NCBI RefSeq assembly: GCF_000720635.1
Contig: NZ_JOCF01000035.1
Span: 1-64,000 of the forward strand
Direction: 5' to 3'
DNA: 64,000 nucleotides
Origin: Streptomyces sp. NRRL WC-3742
GTDB taxonomy: Bacteria > Actinomycetota > Actinomycetes > Streptomycetales > Streptomycetaceae
Made by a program: the position numbers and the translations under genes. Positions within the stretch are counted from its first letter, which is position 1; every line of letters begins with the position of its first letter. The notes beneath the pieces are model-generated. The model worked only from the letters and a program-made list of their open reading frames with translations, made no database searches and was not told the DNA's origin. Below are positions 1-6,752 of the stretch, piece by piece.

Positions 1-45
1 GGTTGGGGGTTGGGGGTTGGGGATCAGGGGTCAGGGGTCGGCCTG
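1..45. repeat. G-rich short tandem repeat at the window edge
   Basis: Three copies of a GGTTGGG-like unit are followed by two GGGGTCA-like units. The runs of four or five G could form a G-quadruplex. No gene is visible to its left inside the window. It lies downstream of the leftward MarR gene. Confidence 0.6.
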
Positions 46-77
46 ATGGCCGGACCGGGGCCCGCCATATCGCTCTC

Positions 78-623
78 TCAGCACTCCTCCGGCTCCTGAG
101 TGTCCGCCAGCCGCTGCCGGACGTCGGTCAGCAGCTTGTCCAGCAGCGCCACGAGGGTCTCGCGCTCGGCAGGCGCGAGACCGTCCACGAGGAGCGCCTC
201 CCGGCCGAGGACCACGTCGACGGAGCGCTCGACCAGGTCGTGCCCGGCCGGCGTGAGGCGCACCAGCACCGAGCGGCGGCCCTGTTCCGCCGGGTCCCCG
301 GGCTCGCGCTCCACCAGACCGTCCCGCTCGGCGCGGGCGAGGCGCTGGGAGATCGCCCCGGCCGTCACCAGGGTGCGGCGGGCCAGTTCGCGGGTGGTCA
401 GGGCGTACGGGCGGCCGGAGCGGCGCAGGACGGAGAGCAGGTCCAGGGTCGCGGCGTCGATCCCGGCGGCGCGAAGCGCCCGGGCGCGGTCGTCGGAGAA
501 CAGCTTCGCCAGCCACCAGACCGGGGTCACGACCTCGATCGACCCGGTGGGCGTGCCCGGGCGCTCGCGCCGCCACGCCTCGGCGATGCGGGCCGCCGTC
601 ACCTCGTCGCCGCCGTCCGCCAT
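78..623 (-). CDS. MarR-family transcriptional regulator
   Basis: A protein of about 181 residues with a central winged helix (tract around RELARRTLVTAGAISQRLAR, then a wing ending LVRLTPAGHDLVE), which is the usual size and layout of MarR dimers that sense small ligands. Two in-frame ATGs lie six bases apart. AGGAG sits directly against the first and six bases from the second, so the second (MADGG...) is preferred. The gene is divergent from an SDR oxidoreductase gene with 76 bp between start codons, and a perfect palindrome in that gap is the likely operator, so it probably represses itself and the SDR gene. The ligand cannot be read from sequence. Confidence 0.9.
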   Translation of the reverse strand: MADGGDEVTAARIAEAWRRERPGTPTGSIEVVTPVWWLAKLFSDDRARALRAAGIDAATLDLLSVLRRSGRPYALTTRELARRTLVTAGAISQRLARAERDGLVEREPGDPAEQGRRSVLVRLTPAGHDLVERSVDVVLGREALLVDGLAPAERETLVALLDKLLTDVRQRLADTQEPEEC

Positions 624-650
624 TGACATCTCCTGGGATCTCCGGTTTAC

Positions 651-664
651 GTTTAGGTCTAAAC
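651..664. promoter_or_regulatory. Palindromic operator between marR-like gene and SDR gene
   Basis: GTTTAGGTCTAAAC is a perfect inverted repeat with 6-base arms around a GT centre. It is AT-rich against a GC-rich background and lies between two divergent starts, 28 bp from the MarR start and 36 bp from the SDR start. MarR proteins typically bind palindromes of this size and composition; binding here is inferred. Confidence 0.6.
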
Positions 665-699
665 ATAGTGCACTGACGCGCCAACAGGGGGAACCGCTC

Positions 700-1431
700 A
701 TGTCCCGTACCGTCCTGATCACCGGTGGCACCAGCGGCATCGGCCGCGCCGCCGCCGCGCTCTTCGCCGCCGACGGCGAGCGGGTGCTGATCACCGGCCG
801 CCGCCCCGAGGGCGTCGAGCGGGCCGTGGCCGAGCTCTCCGCCGAGGGGGCGGCGGTCGAGGGCCTGGCCAGTGATGCCACCGACCCGCGCCAGGTCGCC
901 GAGCTGGCCGCTGCCGTCGGCGAGTTGCACGTCCTGGTGAACTGCTCAGGGGGCCTGCCCGGCCCGGCCTCCGCCGACCTCGCGCCGCTCGACGCCGTCC
1001 CCTCCACCTGACAGGCCCACCTCGGCCAGAACCTCCTCGGCGCCGTCCTCACCACGACGGCCCTGCGGCCCGTCCTCGCCACCGGGGCCGCCGTCATCAG
1101 CATCGGCTCGATCGGCGCCGAACGGCGCGGCGGCCCGTACGGGGCCGCCAAGGCCGCCCTCGCCGCCTGGAACGCCGACCTGTCCGCCGAACTCGGCCCG
1201 CTCGGCATCACCGCCAACGTCATCGCGCCCGGCTACATCGAGGACACCGCCTTCTTCCAGGGCGCCCTCCCGCCGGAACGCCGCGCCGCCCTGATCGCCG
1301 AGACCCACAACAAGCGCCCCGGCACGCCCGAGGACGTCGCCCGCACCATCCACTTCCTGGCCTCCCCGGGCGCCCGCCACCTCACCGGCCAGACCATTCA
1401 TCTCAACGGCGGCGCTCACACGACCCGGTAG
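700..1431 (+). pseudogene. Short-chain dehydrogenase/reductase gene interrupted by in-frame TGA
   Basis: The reading frame from ATG 700 gives a classical SDR of 243 codons: Rossmann motif TGGTSGIG near the N terminus, NCSGG, a Ser-bearing SIGSIG strand, the catalytic YGAAK, and the usual C-terminal TGQTIHLNGGA. A TGA at 1009-1011 interrupts it in frame, between VPST and QAHLGQN, where SDR homologues commonly carry Trp, so a TGG to TGA change is the simplest explanation. AGGGGG eight bases before the ATG is a good ribosome site. Unless the stop is read through or is a sequencing error, only a 103-residue N-terminal piece without the active site is made. It is divergent from the MarR gene that probably controls it. 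Confidence 0.85.
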
Positions 1432-1600
1432 GGCTCCGGTCGGCCGAAGCCGCCGGACTACTTCCGTAGTAGTGGCACTACGGAAGTAGTGGCACTACTT
1501 GCGTAGTTCCCCGCCCCCGGTGCCTGTCCGCTCAGCTCCAACTGCCGGCGGCAGCCTCCGCAACGTACGTCTCGAAGGACCTGGGCGGGCACCCGAATAC
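1365..1600. repeat. Direct repeat copy A (SDR 3' end, inverted repeats, NmrA 3' end)
   Basis: About 235 bp holding the last codons of the SDR gene, a spacer with inverted repeats, and the last codons of an NmrA-like gene on the other strand. The same series recurs at 3553-3805. Long tracts match, such as CGGTAGGGCTCCGGTCGGCC just after the SDR stop and AACGTACGTCTCGAA in the NmrA tail. Substitutions and spacer rearrangement show that the duplication is not recent. Confidence 0.85.
1457..1507. terminator. Inverted repeats between convergent gene ends
   Basis: ACTACTTCCGTAGT (1457-1470) and ACTACGGAAGTAGT (1477-1490) are perfect 14-bp arms around a 6-base loop. A third related element, ACTACTTGCGTAGT, follows at 1494-1507. 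The site lies between the SDR stop and the tail of an NmrA remnant on the opposite strand, so a two-way terminator fits. There is no T tract, and each arm is itself nearly palindromic, so a protein-binding role is also possible. Confidence 0.55.
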
Positions 1601-1603
1601 CTG
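1532..1603 (-). pseudogene. 3' remnant of NmrA-like gene (copy A)
   Basis: On the minus strand the codons read PPRSFETYVAEAAAGSWS then TGA, matching the end of the NmrA-like gene at 3735 (PPRSFETYVAEAAAAGCWS). Upstream homology stops at about 1603, exactly where the MFS transporter stop codon lies, so only the last 20 or so codons survive. Confidence 0.8.
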
Positions 1604-2863
1604 CTAGCCCCGCTGCCGAGGCAGTTCGGCGTGGCGTACCGCGTCGGAGGCCAGAGCGATGGCCGCTCCCAGGCTGGCGACAACGCCGCAGCCGACGAAC
1701 ACCGGGGCGGCGCCCCAGGCCCCGATCGCGGCACCGACCAGCGGGTAGCTGAGGGGGGCGATACCGACCATGGTGAGCATGACGACGGAGGTGACCCGGC
1801 CGAGATAGGCGGGGTCCGCCGCGGTCTGCATGAGGGCGTTGTTCAGACTGCCGAAGACACCCGCACACAGTCCGATGACCGCAGCCGCCACCGCGGTGAG
1901 CCAAAGGGCGGGCACCAGCGCGATGGAGGCCGCGCCCGCGCAGCCCACCAGAAGTGTCCCGGTCATCATCAGGCCGGCACGGGGCAGCCATCCTGCAATG
2001 GCGAGCAGTGAGGCGCTGGCCGCGGCTCCCGCACTGAAGCTGCCGGCGATCCAGCCGTAGCCGGAAGGGCCCCAGCCGCGTTCGGCGTTGAGGAGCACCA
2101 TGCCGACGTTGAGTGTGCCGATCAGCCCGAGTTCGCAGACGGCGCCGGCGACGACGAGCGGGCCGATGAGGCGGTGGCGGCGGATGTAGCGCAGGCCGTC
2201 GAGCAGGTCCTTCCGCGCGGTGCCGGGCTCCGGCCGCTCGGCGTCGCTCGCCCCGACGGGCCGAATCCGTATCGTCAGCAGGAGCGGCAGGGACAGCGCG
2301 ATGAGCAGTCCGGCGACGGTGAATGCGGCCGCGGGTCCGCCGACTCCCATGGCCATGCCTCCGATCGGCGGGCCCGCGATCTGGCCGAGGCGGGTCGACA
2401 GCGAGCGCATGCCGGTGACCCGGGCCAGCTGGTCAGGGGTGGTGATCCGGGATGGGAGGGCGCCGACAGCGGGTACGAACAGCGCGTCCACGGCGCCGAA
2501 GATGAGCGCCACCGTGACCAGGATCCACAAGGCCGGCGCTGTCAGTGCGATGCCGGCGGCCACCGCCAGGATGAGGATGCAGCGCAGCGTGTCACTGCCG
2601 AGAATCACCCGGCGGGGGTCGAAGCGGTCGGCCACCACGCCCCCGCCGAGCATGAGTAACGCTCGCGGTAGCGCTCCGGCGGCCATGACGAGGCCGACTT
2701 CGGTGGGACCGCCGGCCTTCTGGGCGGACCAGCCGAGAGCGACGAAGTACACGCTGTCGCCGATGAGGGAGACCGTGTAGGCGGTGAGCCAGCGCAGCAC
2801 GTTGGTGTCACGGTGAGCCGGTGTGGTGGCGCGTTCGGGCAGGACTGTTTGCGGGGCGGCCAT
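1604..2863 (-). CDS. Major facilitator superfamily exporter
   Basis: A 419-residue integral membrane protein with about twelve hydrophobic segments. The loop between segments 2 and 3 carries GGGVVADRFDPRRV, a form of the MFS signature, and a loop near the middle carries the positively charged RRHRLIGPL. Overall it resembles the EntS/MefA type of drug exporter (start LRWLTAYTVSLIGDSVYFVALGW). It lies 33 bp downstream of an ArsR gene on the same strand and probably shares its promoter, so efflux of a ligand sensed by that regulator is likely. The gene is intact although its neighbours are decayed. Its stop codon abuts an NmrA remnant, which suggests it arrived with the ArsR gene as an insert. 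The substrate is unknown. Confidence 0.9.
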   Translation of the reverse strand: MAAPQTVLPERATTPAHRDTNVLRWLTAYTVSLIGDSVYFVALGWSAQKAGGPTEVGLVMAAGALPRALLMLGGGVVADRFDPRRVILGSDTLRCILILAVAAGIALTAPALWILVTVALIFGAVDALFVPAVGALPSRITTPDQLARVTGMRSLSTRLGQIAGPPIGGMAMGVGGPAAAFTVAGLLIALSLPLLLTIRIRPVGASDAERPEPGTARKDLLDGLRYIRRHRLIGPLVVAGAVCELGLIGTLNVGMVLLNAERGWGPSGYGWIAGSFSAGAAASASLLAIAGWLPRAGLMMTGTLLVGCAGAASIALVPALWLTAVAAAVIGLCAGVFGSLNNALMQTAADPAYLGRVTSVVMLTMVGIAPLSYPLVGAAIGAWGAAPVFVGCGVVASLGAAIALASDAVRHAELPRQRG

Positions 2864-2896
2864 GGTGGGCTCCAGGCAGTCGGGAATTCGGCTGAG

Positions 2897-3490
2897 TCAG
2901 GGCCGGAAGGGAAAGCCGTAGAGGTGCACGGACACGTGCTCGCGGTCCTCGGTGTCGCCGGCCGCCTTGGCGGCCTTGCCGCGCTCACGCCAGCGTCGGG
3001 CCAACGCCTCAAGCTCGTCGCTCATCTCGGTGAGTTCGTTCGGGGTGAGGTCGAGCAGCCACTCGGAGGTGAAGGACGCGTCGGTCCACGTCTTCCCCCA
3101 GGCGGACTTCTGGTCGAGATACGTGCGGTACTGGGCGACGCGGGTGTCGAACATCCCTCGGGTCACTGCGCCGACCGCGGCGGCGCCCTCGGGCGTGTCC
3201 GCGAAGTCCGAGTCGCGAAAGCCCCAGCCCTCCTCGGACGCCACCTGCCACCACCGCTCGCGGCCGTCGGTGCCCTCACCGCTCGCCTGGGTCACGAAGC
3301 CGTGCTCGGCCAGCTTGCGCAAGTGGTAGCTGACCAGCGAGGGCGTCTCGTCGACATGCTCGGCGAGCTGAGAGGCGGTCGCGGTGCCCGCGGCGTACAG
3401 CAGCCGGTAGAGCTGCATACGCAGCGGGATCATGAACGCCCTCAACCGTGAGAGTTCGGTGATCTGCTCGGGCTTGTGCTTCGGTCGCAT
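2897..3490 (-). CDS. ArsR-like winged-helix regulator of the MFS exporter
   Basis: 197 residues with an N-terminal winged helix (residues about 15-90: YRLLYAAGTATASQLAEHVD, then SLVSYHLRKLAEHGFV). The long C-terminal part is rich in Trp, Arg and acidic residues and may sense a ligand; it has no cysteine cluster, so metal sensing is unlikely. It is the first gene of a two-gene unit with the MFS exporter. An inverted repeat just upstream is a plausible autoregulatory operator. Confidence 0.85.
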   Translation of the reverse strand: MRPKHKPEQITELSRLRAFMIPLRMQLYRLLYAAGTATASQLAEHVDETPSLVSYHLRKLAEHGFVTQASGEGTDGRERWWQVASEEGWGFRDSDFADTPEGAAAVGAVTRGMFDTRVAQYRTYLDQKSAWGKTWTDASFTSEWLLDLTPNELTEMSDELEALARRWRERGKAAKAAGDTEDREHVSVHLYGFPFRP

Positions 3491-3506
3491 CCACTCACCG
3501 TAGGTA

Positions 3507-3536
3507 TGAAGCGAAAACTTCGCAATAGTCGCTTCA
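3507..3536. promoter_or_regulatory. Operator-like inverted repeat upstream of arsR-MFS
   Basis: TGAAGCGA (3507-3514) and TCGCTTCA (3529-3536) are perfect 8-base arms separated by 14 bases that contain a second partial copy. It lies 17-46 bp upstream of the ArsR start, in an AT-richer stretch expected to hold the promoter. Binding by the ArsR protein is inferred. Confidence 0.55.
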
Positions 3537-3552
3537 GAGTTGGTCGGCCGAG

Positions 3553-3636
3553 CAGCCTGGCTCCGGGCGCCCGGGCGCCCGCCACATCACCGGGCAGACG
3601 ATCCACCTCAACAGCGGCGCGCACAGGACCCGGTAG
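3553..3636 (+). pseudogene. 3' remnant of SDR gene (copy B)
   Basis: The plus strand reads GARHITGQTIHLNSGAHRTR then TAG, closely matching the end of the SDR gene at 700 (GARHLTGQTIHLNGGAHTTR). Homology ends near 3553, just upstream of the ArsR promoter, so only the last 27 or so codons remain. Confidence 0.8.
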
Positions 3637-3661
3637 GGCTCCGGTCGGCCGCAGCCGCCGG

Positions 3662-3709
3662 ACTACGGAAGTAGTGCCACTACTGCAGTAGTGGCACTAC
3701 TTCCGTAGT
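3662..3709. terminator. Perfect 48-bp palindrome between convergent gene ends
   Basis: The two 24-base halves are exact reverse complements with no loop, built from ACTACGGAAGTAGT and GCCACTACTG elements. The equivalent position in copy A has the same building blocks in another order. It lies 25 bp after the SDR remnant stop and 25 bp before the NmrA stop, so it could end transcription from both sides. A perfect palindrome this long could also extrude as a cruciform or bind a protein. Confidence 0.6.
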
Positions 3710-3734
3710 TTCGTGCCCCAGCGGACCGCCTGGG

Positions 3735-4550
3735 TCAGCTCCAGCAGCCGGCGGCGGCCGCCTCGGCAACGTACGTCTCGAACGACCTGGGCGGGCGCCC
3801 GAGTGCCCGCTCCACACCGTCGGAGACCTCCCCGCCCCGGCCCTCGCGGACGTCCACGAGCAGGCCCCTCAGCAGGCGGGCGACGTCGGCGGGCGCGCTT
3901 CGAGGACCATGCGGTCCACGAAAGCCTCGGGGTCGACGTCGAGGTGACGGACCGTCCGACCGGCGGCGGCGCCGATCAGGTCCGCCGCCTCGGCGAAGCC
4001 GATCGCCCGGGGGCCGGTCAACTGGTAGGTCCGTCCGCCGTGGCCGTCCTCGGTCAGCGCCGCGGCGGCGACCTCGGCGATGTCCTCGGCATCGACGAAC
4101 GGCATGCCCCCGTCCCCGGTGGGCAGGGCCAGGGCTCCAGCCAGGACTCGCTGAAGTTCTGCGCGAACCAGTCGGATTGCAGGACGGTCCAGTCGACGCC
4201 GCTGCCGCGGACGGCCTGCTCGGCGGCCTTGAGCGGGTGGCCGTCGGCGGCGTGGCCGACGCCGTAGGCGGAGAGCAGCACCAGCCGCCGCACGCCGACG
4301 GCGACCGCGTCGGCCACCAGGCGCGGGATGCGCTCCTGCCGGTCCGCGCCGGGTCGCAGGTCGGGCTCCACGAGGTAGACGGCCCCGGCGCCCTCGAGGG
4401 CGGATGCCCAGGTCGCCGGGTCTTCGAGGTCGAAGCGGAGGTCGCCACCGTGCGGGACGCCGTACGGACCGGGTGGCCCGCGGCCGTCAGGCGGCGGGCG
4501 ATGCGGCGGCCGGTCGTGCCGGTGTCGCCGAGAACGAGGATGTTCTTCAT
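3735..4550 (-). pseudogene. NmrA-like NAD(P)-binding protein gene with three frame breaks
   Basis: Translation from ATG 4550 begins MKNILVLGDTGTTGRRIARR, the GxTGxxGR dinucleotide motif of the NmrA/SDR-a5 group. The family sequence then continues in other frames: near 4457 it moves to the frame reading GGDLRFDLEDPATW through GVDWTVLQSDWFAQNF, near 4130 to the frame reading MPFVDAEDIAEVAAAAL through DRMVLEA, and near 3895 to the frame ending SFETYVAEAAAAGCWS. Joined, these give a full-length product of about 270 residues, so the gene body is intact apart from small indels. It is divergent from an AraC regulator gene that is also broken. Real decay is favoured; sequencing indels are the alternative. 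Confidence 0.85.
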
Positions 4551-4577
4551 GCCCTCCAGACAAGCCTGGCCAGGGCA

Positions 4578-4619
4578 GACGATCCATGAGTGATCGTCGT
4601 AAATCCCTTGGTGATCGTC
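4578..4619. promoter_or_regulatory. Operator-like repeats between NmrA-like and AraC-like genes
   Basis: GACGATC (4578-4584) and GATCGTC (4592-4598) form a perfect 7-bp inverted repeat. GTGATCGTC at the second arm is repeated directly at 4611-4619, just before the AraC start. The 73-bp divergent gap probably holds both promoters, and the direct repeats suit AraC binding, which usually recognises tandem sites. Confidence 0.5.
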
Positions 4620-4623
4620 TAGC

Positions 4624-5570
4624 GTGGCCCGCATCGACGTCCTGAGCGATCTGCTGCACCGCGCCCGCGCCCGGAACGCGCGGATCCGGCAGCGGATCCA
4701 GCGGCCGCCGTGGTCGATGACCTTCGCCGACGCCCCTCCGCTCACCGTCGTGGCCACCCTCGGCGGCCACGCCTCGGTCCGGCTCGACGACGACCCACGG
4801 GCCGCGACGCCCGTCCGGCCGGCCGCCGGGGACATCGCCCTGATCAGCGGCACCGACCGGTACACCGTCGCCGACGCCCCGGATACCCCACCGCAGGTGG
4901 TGATCCGCGGCGGACGGAAGCACGCCGTCGACGGCGCGACGACAACGGGCAGCCCCGCACGTACGGCGACGGGCTCCCCGGCGCCACCACCCTCCTCCGG
5001 GGCGCCTACGAACTCCGCGGCGACGTCGGCGAGCGCCTGCTGGCCGTGCTCCCGCCGCTGGCCGTCGTGCCGGCGGGGCCGCGCACCCGGGCCGCCCTGG
5101 ACCTGCTCGCCGCCGAGACGGCCCGCGAGGAACCCGGCCAGGACGCCGTCCTCGACCGGCTGCTGGACCTCGTCCTGGTGCTGGCCCTGCGCGCCTGGTG
5201 CGCCCGGCCGCAGGCCGAACCCTCTTCCTGGTACAGAGCGCTGGCCACCCCTGCCGTCGGCGATGCTCTGCGTCTGATGCACGAGGACCCGGCGCACCGC
5301 TGGACGGTCGCCGAGCTGGCCACGCGGGTCGGCCGGTCCCGGGTCACCTTCGCCGCCCGCTTCACCGGCGTCGTGGGCGAACCCCCGCTCACGTACCTCA
5401 CCGGCTGGCGGATGGCCCTGGCCGCGGACCTGCTGCGGGACGCGGACGCAACCGTCGCCGCGGTGGCACACGAGGTGGGGTACGAGGACGCGTTCGCGTT
5501 CAGGGTGGCGTTCAAGCGGGCACGCGGGCTCAGCCCGACGGACTGGCGGCGGCAGCTTCGGTCGGGGTGA
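4624..5570 (+). pseudogene. AraC-family regulator gene with one frameshift
   Basis: From GTG 4624 the first frame encodes a cupin-type N-terminal domain (DVLSDLLHRARARNARI, ... GDIALISGTDRYTVAD) up to about 4950. The family sequence then continues in another frame as TYGDGLPGATTLLRGAYEL and ends with two helix-turn-helix motifs of the AraC type (WTVAELATRVGRSRVTFAARF and ATVAAVAHEVGYEDAFAF) to the stop at 5570. The total length is that of AraC regulators with a cupin_6 sensor. A single indel near 4945-4965 separates sensor from DNA-binding domain. It lies divergently beside the broken NmrA-like gene it would be expected to control. Confidence 0.85.
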
Positions 5571-5668
5571 CGGCCGGACCGTAGTGCCGAACTGGCGCGG
5601 CCCGTAAGGTCGTTCGAATCACACGTGCCGACGGGGTTGCCGACGGCACACCGGTCCTGGGGGGACAC

Positions 5669-5971
5669 ATGGGGTTTCAACGGCCTGAGCGGACGGATCG
5701 CTCGGACAGCACGCCGATCGTGGTGGCGTTCCTGGTCATGCTGGATCTTCTCCTGATCTTCGTCATCGTCTCGGCAAGCCTCGGGCACGGCCTCTGCTCG
5801 GCCCTCGGGGGGAACGGGTGCGGCTCCAGCGAGGTCCCCGGCCGGGAGGTCATCGCGTGCGTGGCGACCTCGGTCACCGGCGCCCTGTGCATCTGGCGGC
5901 GGCGCCCGTACTCGGCGACCCTGCAGCTCGGTCTGGCCCTGCTGTTCGGGATCTCGGCCGCCTCGCAGTGA
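5669..5971 (+). CDS. Small membrane protein of unknown function
   Basis: 100 residues starting MGFQRPERTDRSD, with three likely membrane segments: around residues 17-40 (PIVVAFLVMLDLLLIFVIV), 60-75 (VIACVATSVTGALCIW) and 83-98. A short Cys/Gly-rich loop (CSALGGNGCGSS) links the first two and could be exported. CTGGGGGG just before the start is a usable ribosome site. It precedes a response regulator gene in the same direction by 35 bp and may be cotranscribed with it. I do not recognise the family with certainty. Confidence 0.75.
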   Translation: MGFQRPERTDRSDSTPIVVAFLVMLDLLLIFVIVSASLGHGLCSALGGNGCGSSEVPGREVIACVATSVTGALCIWRRRPYSATLQLGLALLFGISAASQ

Positions 5972-6006
5972 GCCCCGCTGGGGGCGCGGGCTCGATAATG
6001 GGCTGC

Positions 6007-6675
6007 ATGATCGACAAGCAGCTCCGTGTCGTCCTCGCCGAGGACTCGGTGATCCTCAGGGACGGCATGGTGGAACTCCTCACGGCTCGCGGGTGCGTGG
6101 TGGTCGCGACGGCCGGTACCGCGCCCGAGCTGGTGGCCGCCGTGACCGAACACCGGCCGGACGTGGCGGTGGTGGACATCCGGATGCCGCCCACGCACAC
6201 CGACGAGGGCATCCGGGCGGCCGTGCAGCTGAGGGCCGACGTGCCGGGGGTGGGCATCCTGGTGTTCTCGCAGCACGTGGAACGGGCCTGGGCCGCACGG
6301 CTGTTGGAGGGCGGCGCGTCCGGGGTGGGGTATCTGCTCAAGGAGCGGGTGGCGCGGACCTCGGAGTTCGTGGAGGCGCTGCACCGGGTGGCCGAGGGCG
6401 GGACGGCGCTCGATCCGGAGATCGTCAACGGGCTGCTGCACGGCGGGCGGCGCGGGCTTGTGGACGCGCTGACGGCGCGTGAGCGGGAGGTGCTGGAGCT
6501 CATGGCGCAGGGGCACTCCAACCGTTCCATCGCCGCGCGGCTGACGGTGTCGGAGTGCGCGGTGGAGAAGCACGTGGCGGCCGTGTTCACCAAGTTCGAT
6601 CTGCCCGCCACCGAGGCCGACAACCGGCGGGTGAAGGCCGTCCTCGCCTACCTCGCGGAGAGCGGCGGGGCCTGA
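6007..6675 (+). CDS. NarL/LuxR-type response regulator
   Basis: About 222 residues. The N-terminal receiver has the acidic pocket (VVLAEDS), the phospho-acceptor Asp in VVDIRMPP and the conserved Lys in YLLKERV. The C-terminal LuxR-type HTH spans LTAREREVLELMAQGHSNRS to VEKHVAAVFTKFDL. An ATG nine bases upstream (5998) is also possible. Neither start has a clear ribosome site, and GATAAT just before suggests a leaderless transcript. It is convergent with the sensor kinase gene at 6745, and the pair very likely forms a two-component system, possibly for the ABC transporter next door. Confidence 0.9.
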   Translation: MIDKQLRVVLAEDSVILRDGMVELLTARGCVVVATAGTAPELVAAVTEHRPDVAVVDIRMPPTHTDEGIRAAVQLRADVPGVGILVFSQHVERAWAARLLEGGASGVGYLLKERVARTSEFVEALHRVAEGGTALDPEIVNGLLHGGRRGLVDALTAREREVLELMAQGHSNRSIAARLTVSECAVEKHVAAVFTKFDLPATEADNRRVKAVLAYLAESGGA

Positions 6676-6680
6676 GCCGT

Positions 6681-6752
6681 TACGTCGCAGCCGGTTCTGT
6701 CGGAGCCAGTCACGTCGGAGCCAGTCACGTCGGAGCCAGATCCGTCAGAGCC
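6681..6752. repeat. 15-bp tandem repeat between convergent genes
   Basis: A 15-bp unit, CGGAGCCAGTCACGT, occurs twice exactly and about three more times in degraded form. It fills the gap between the response regulator and kinase stop codons and runs into the last kinase codons. No function is evident. Confidence 0.7.

Larger units (their letters stand above)
3553..3805. repeat. Direct repeat copy B (SDR 3' end, palindrome, NmrA 3' end)
   Basis: Second copy of the block described at 1365-1600, in the same orientation and about 2.2 kb away. Here the SDR part is the remnant and the NmrA part is the end of the longer gene, the reverse of copy A. The two copies therefore bracket the MFS-ArsR insert. 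Confidence 0.85.
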
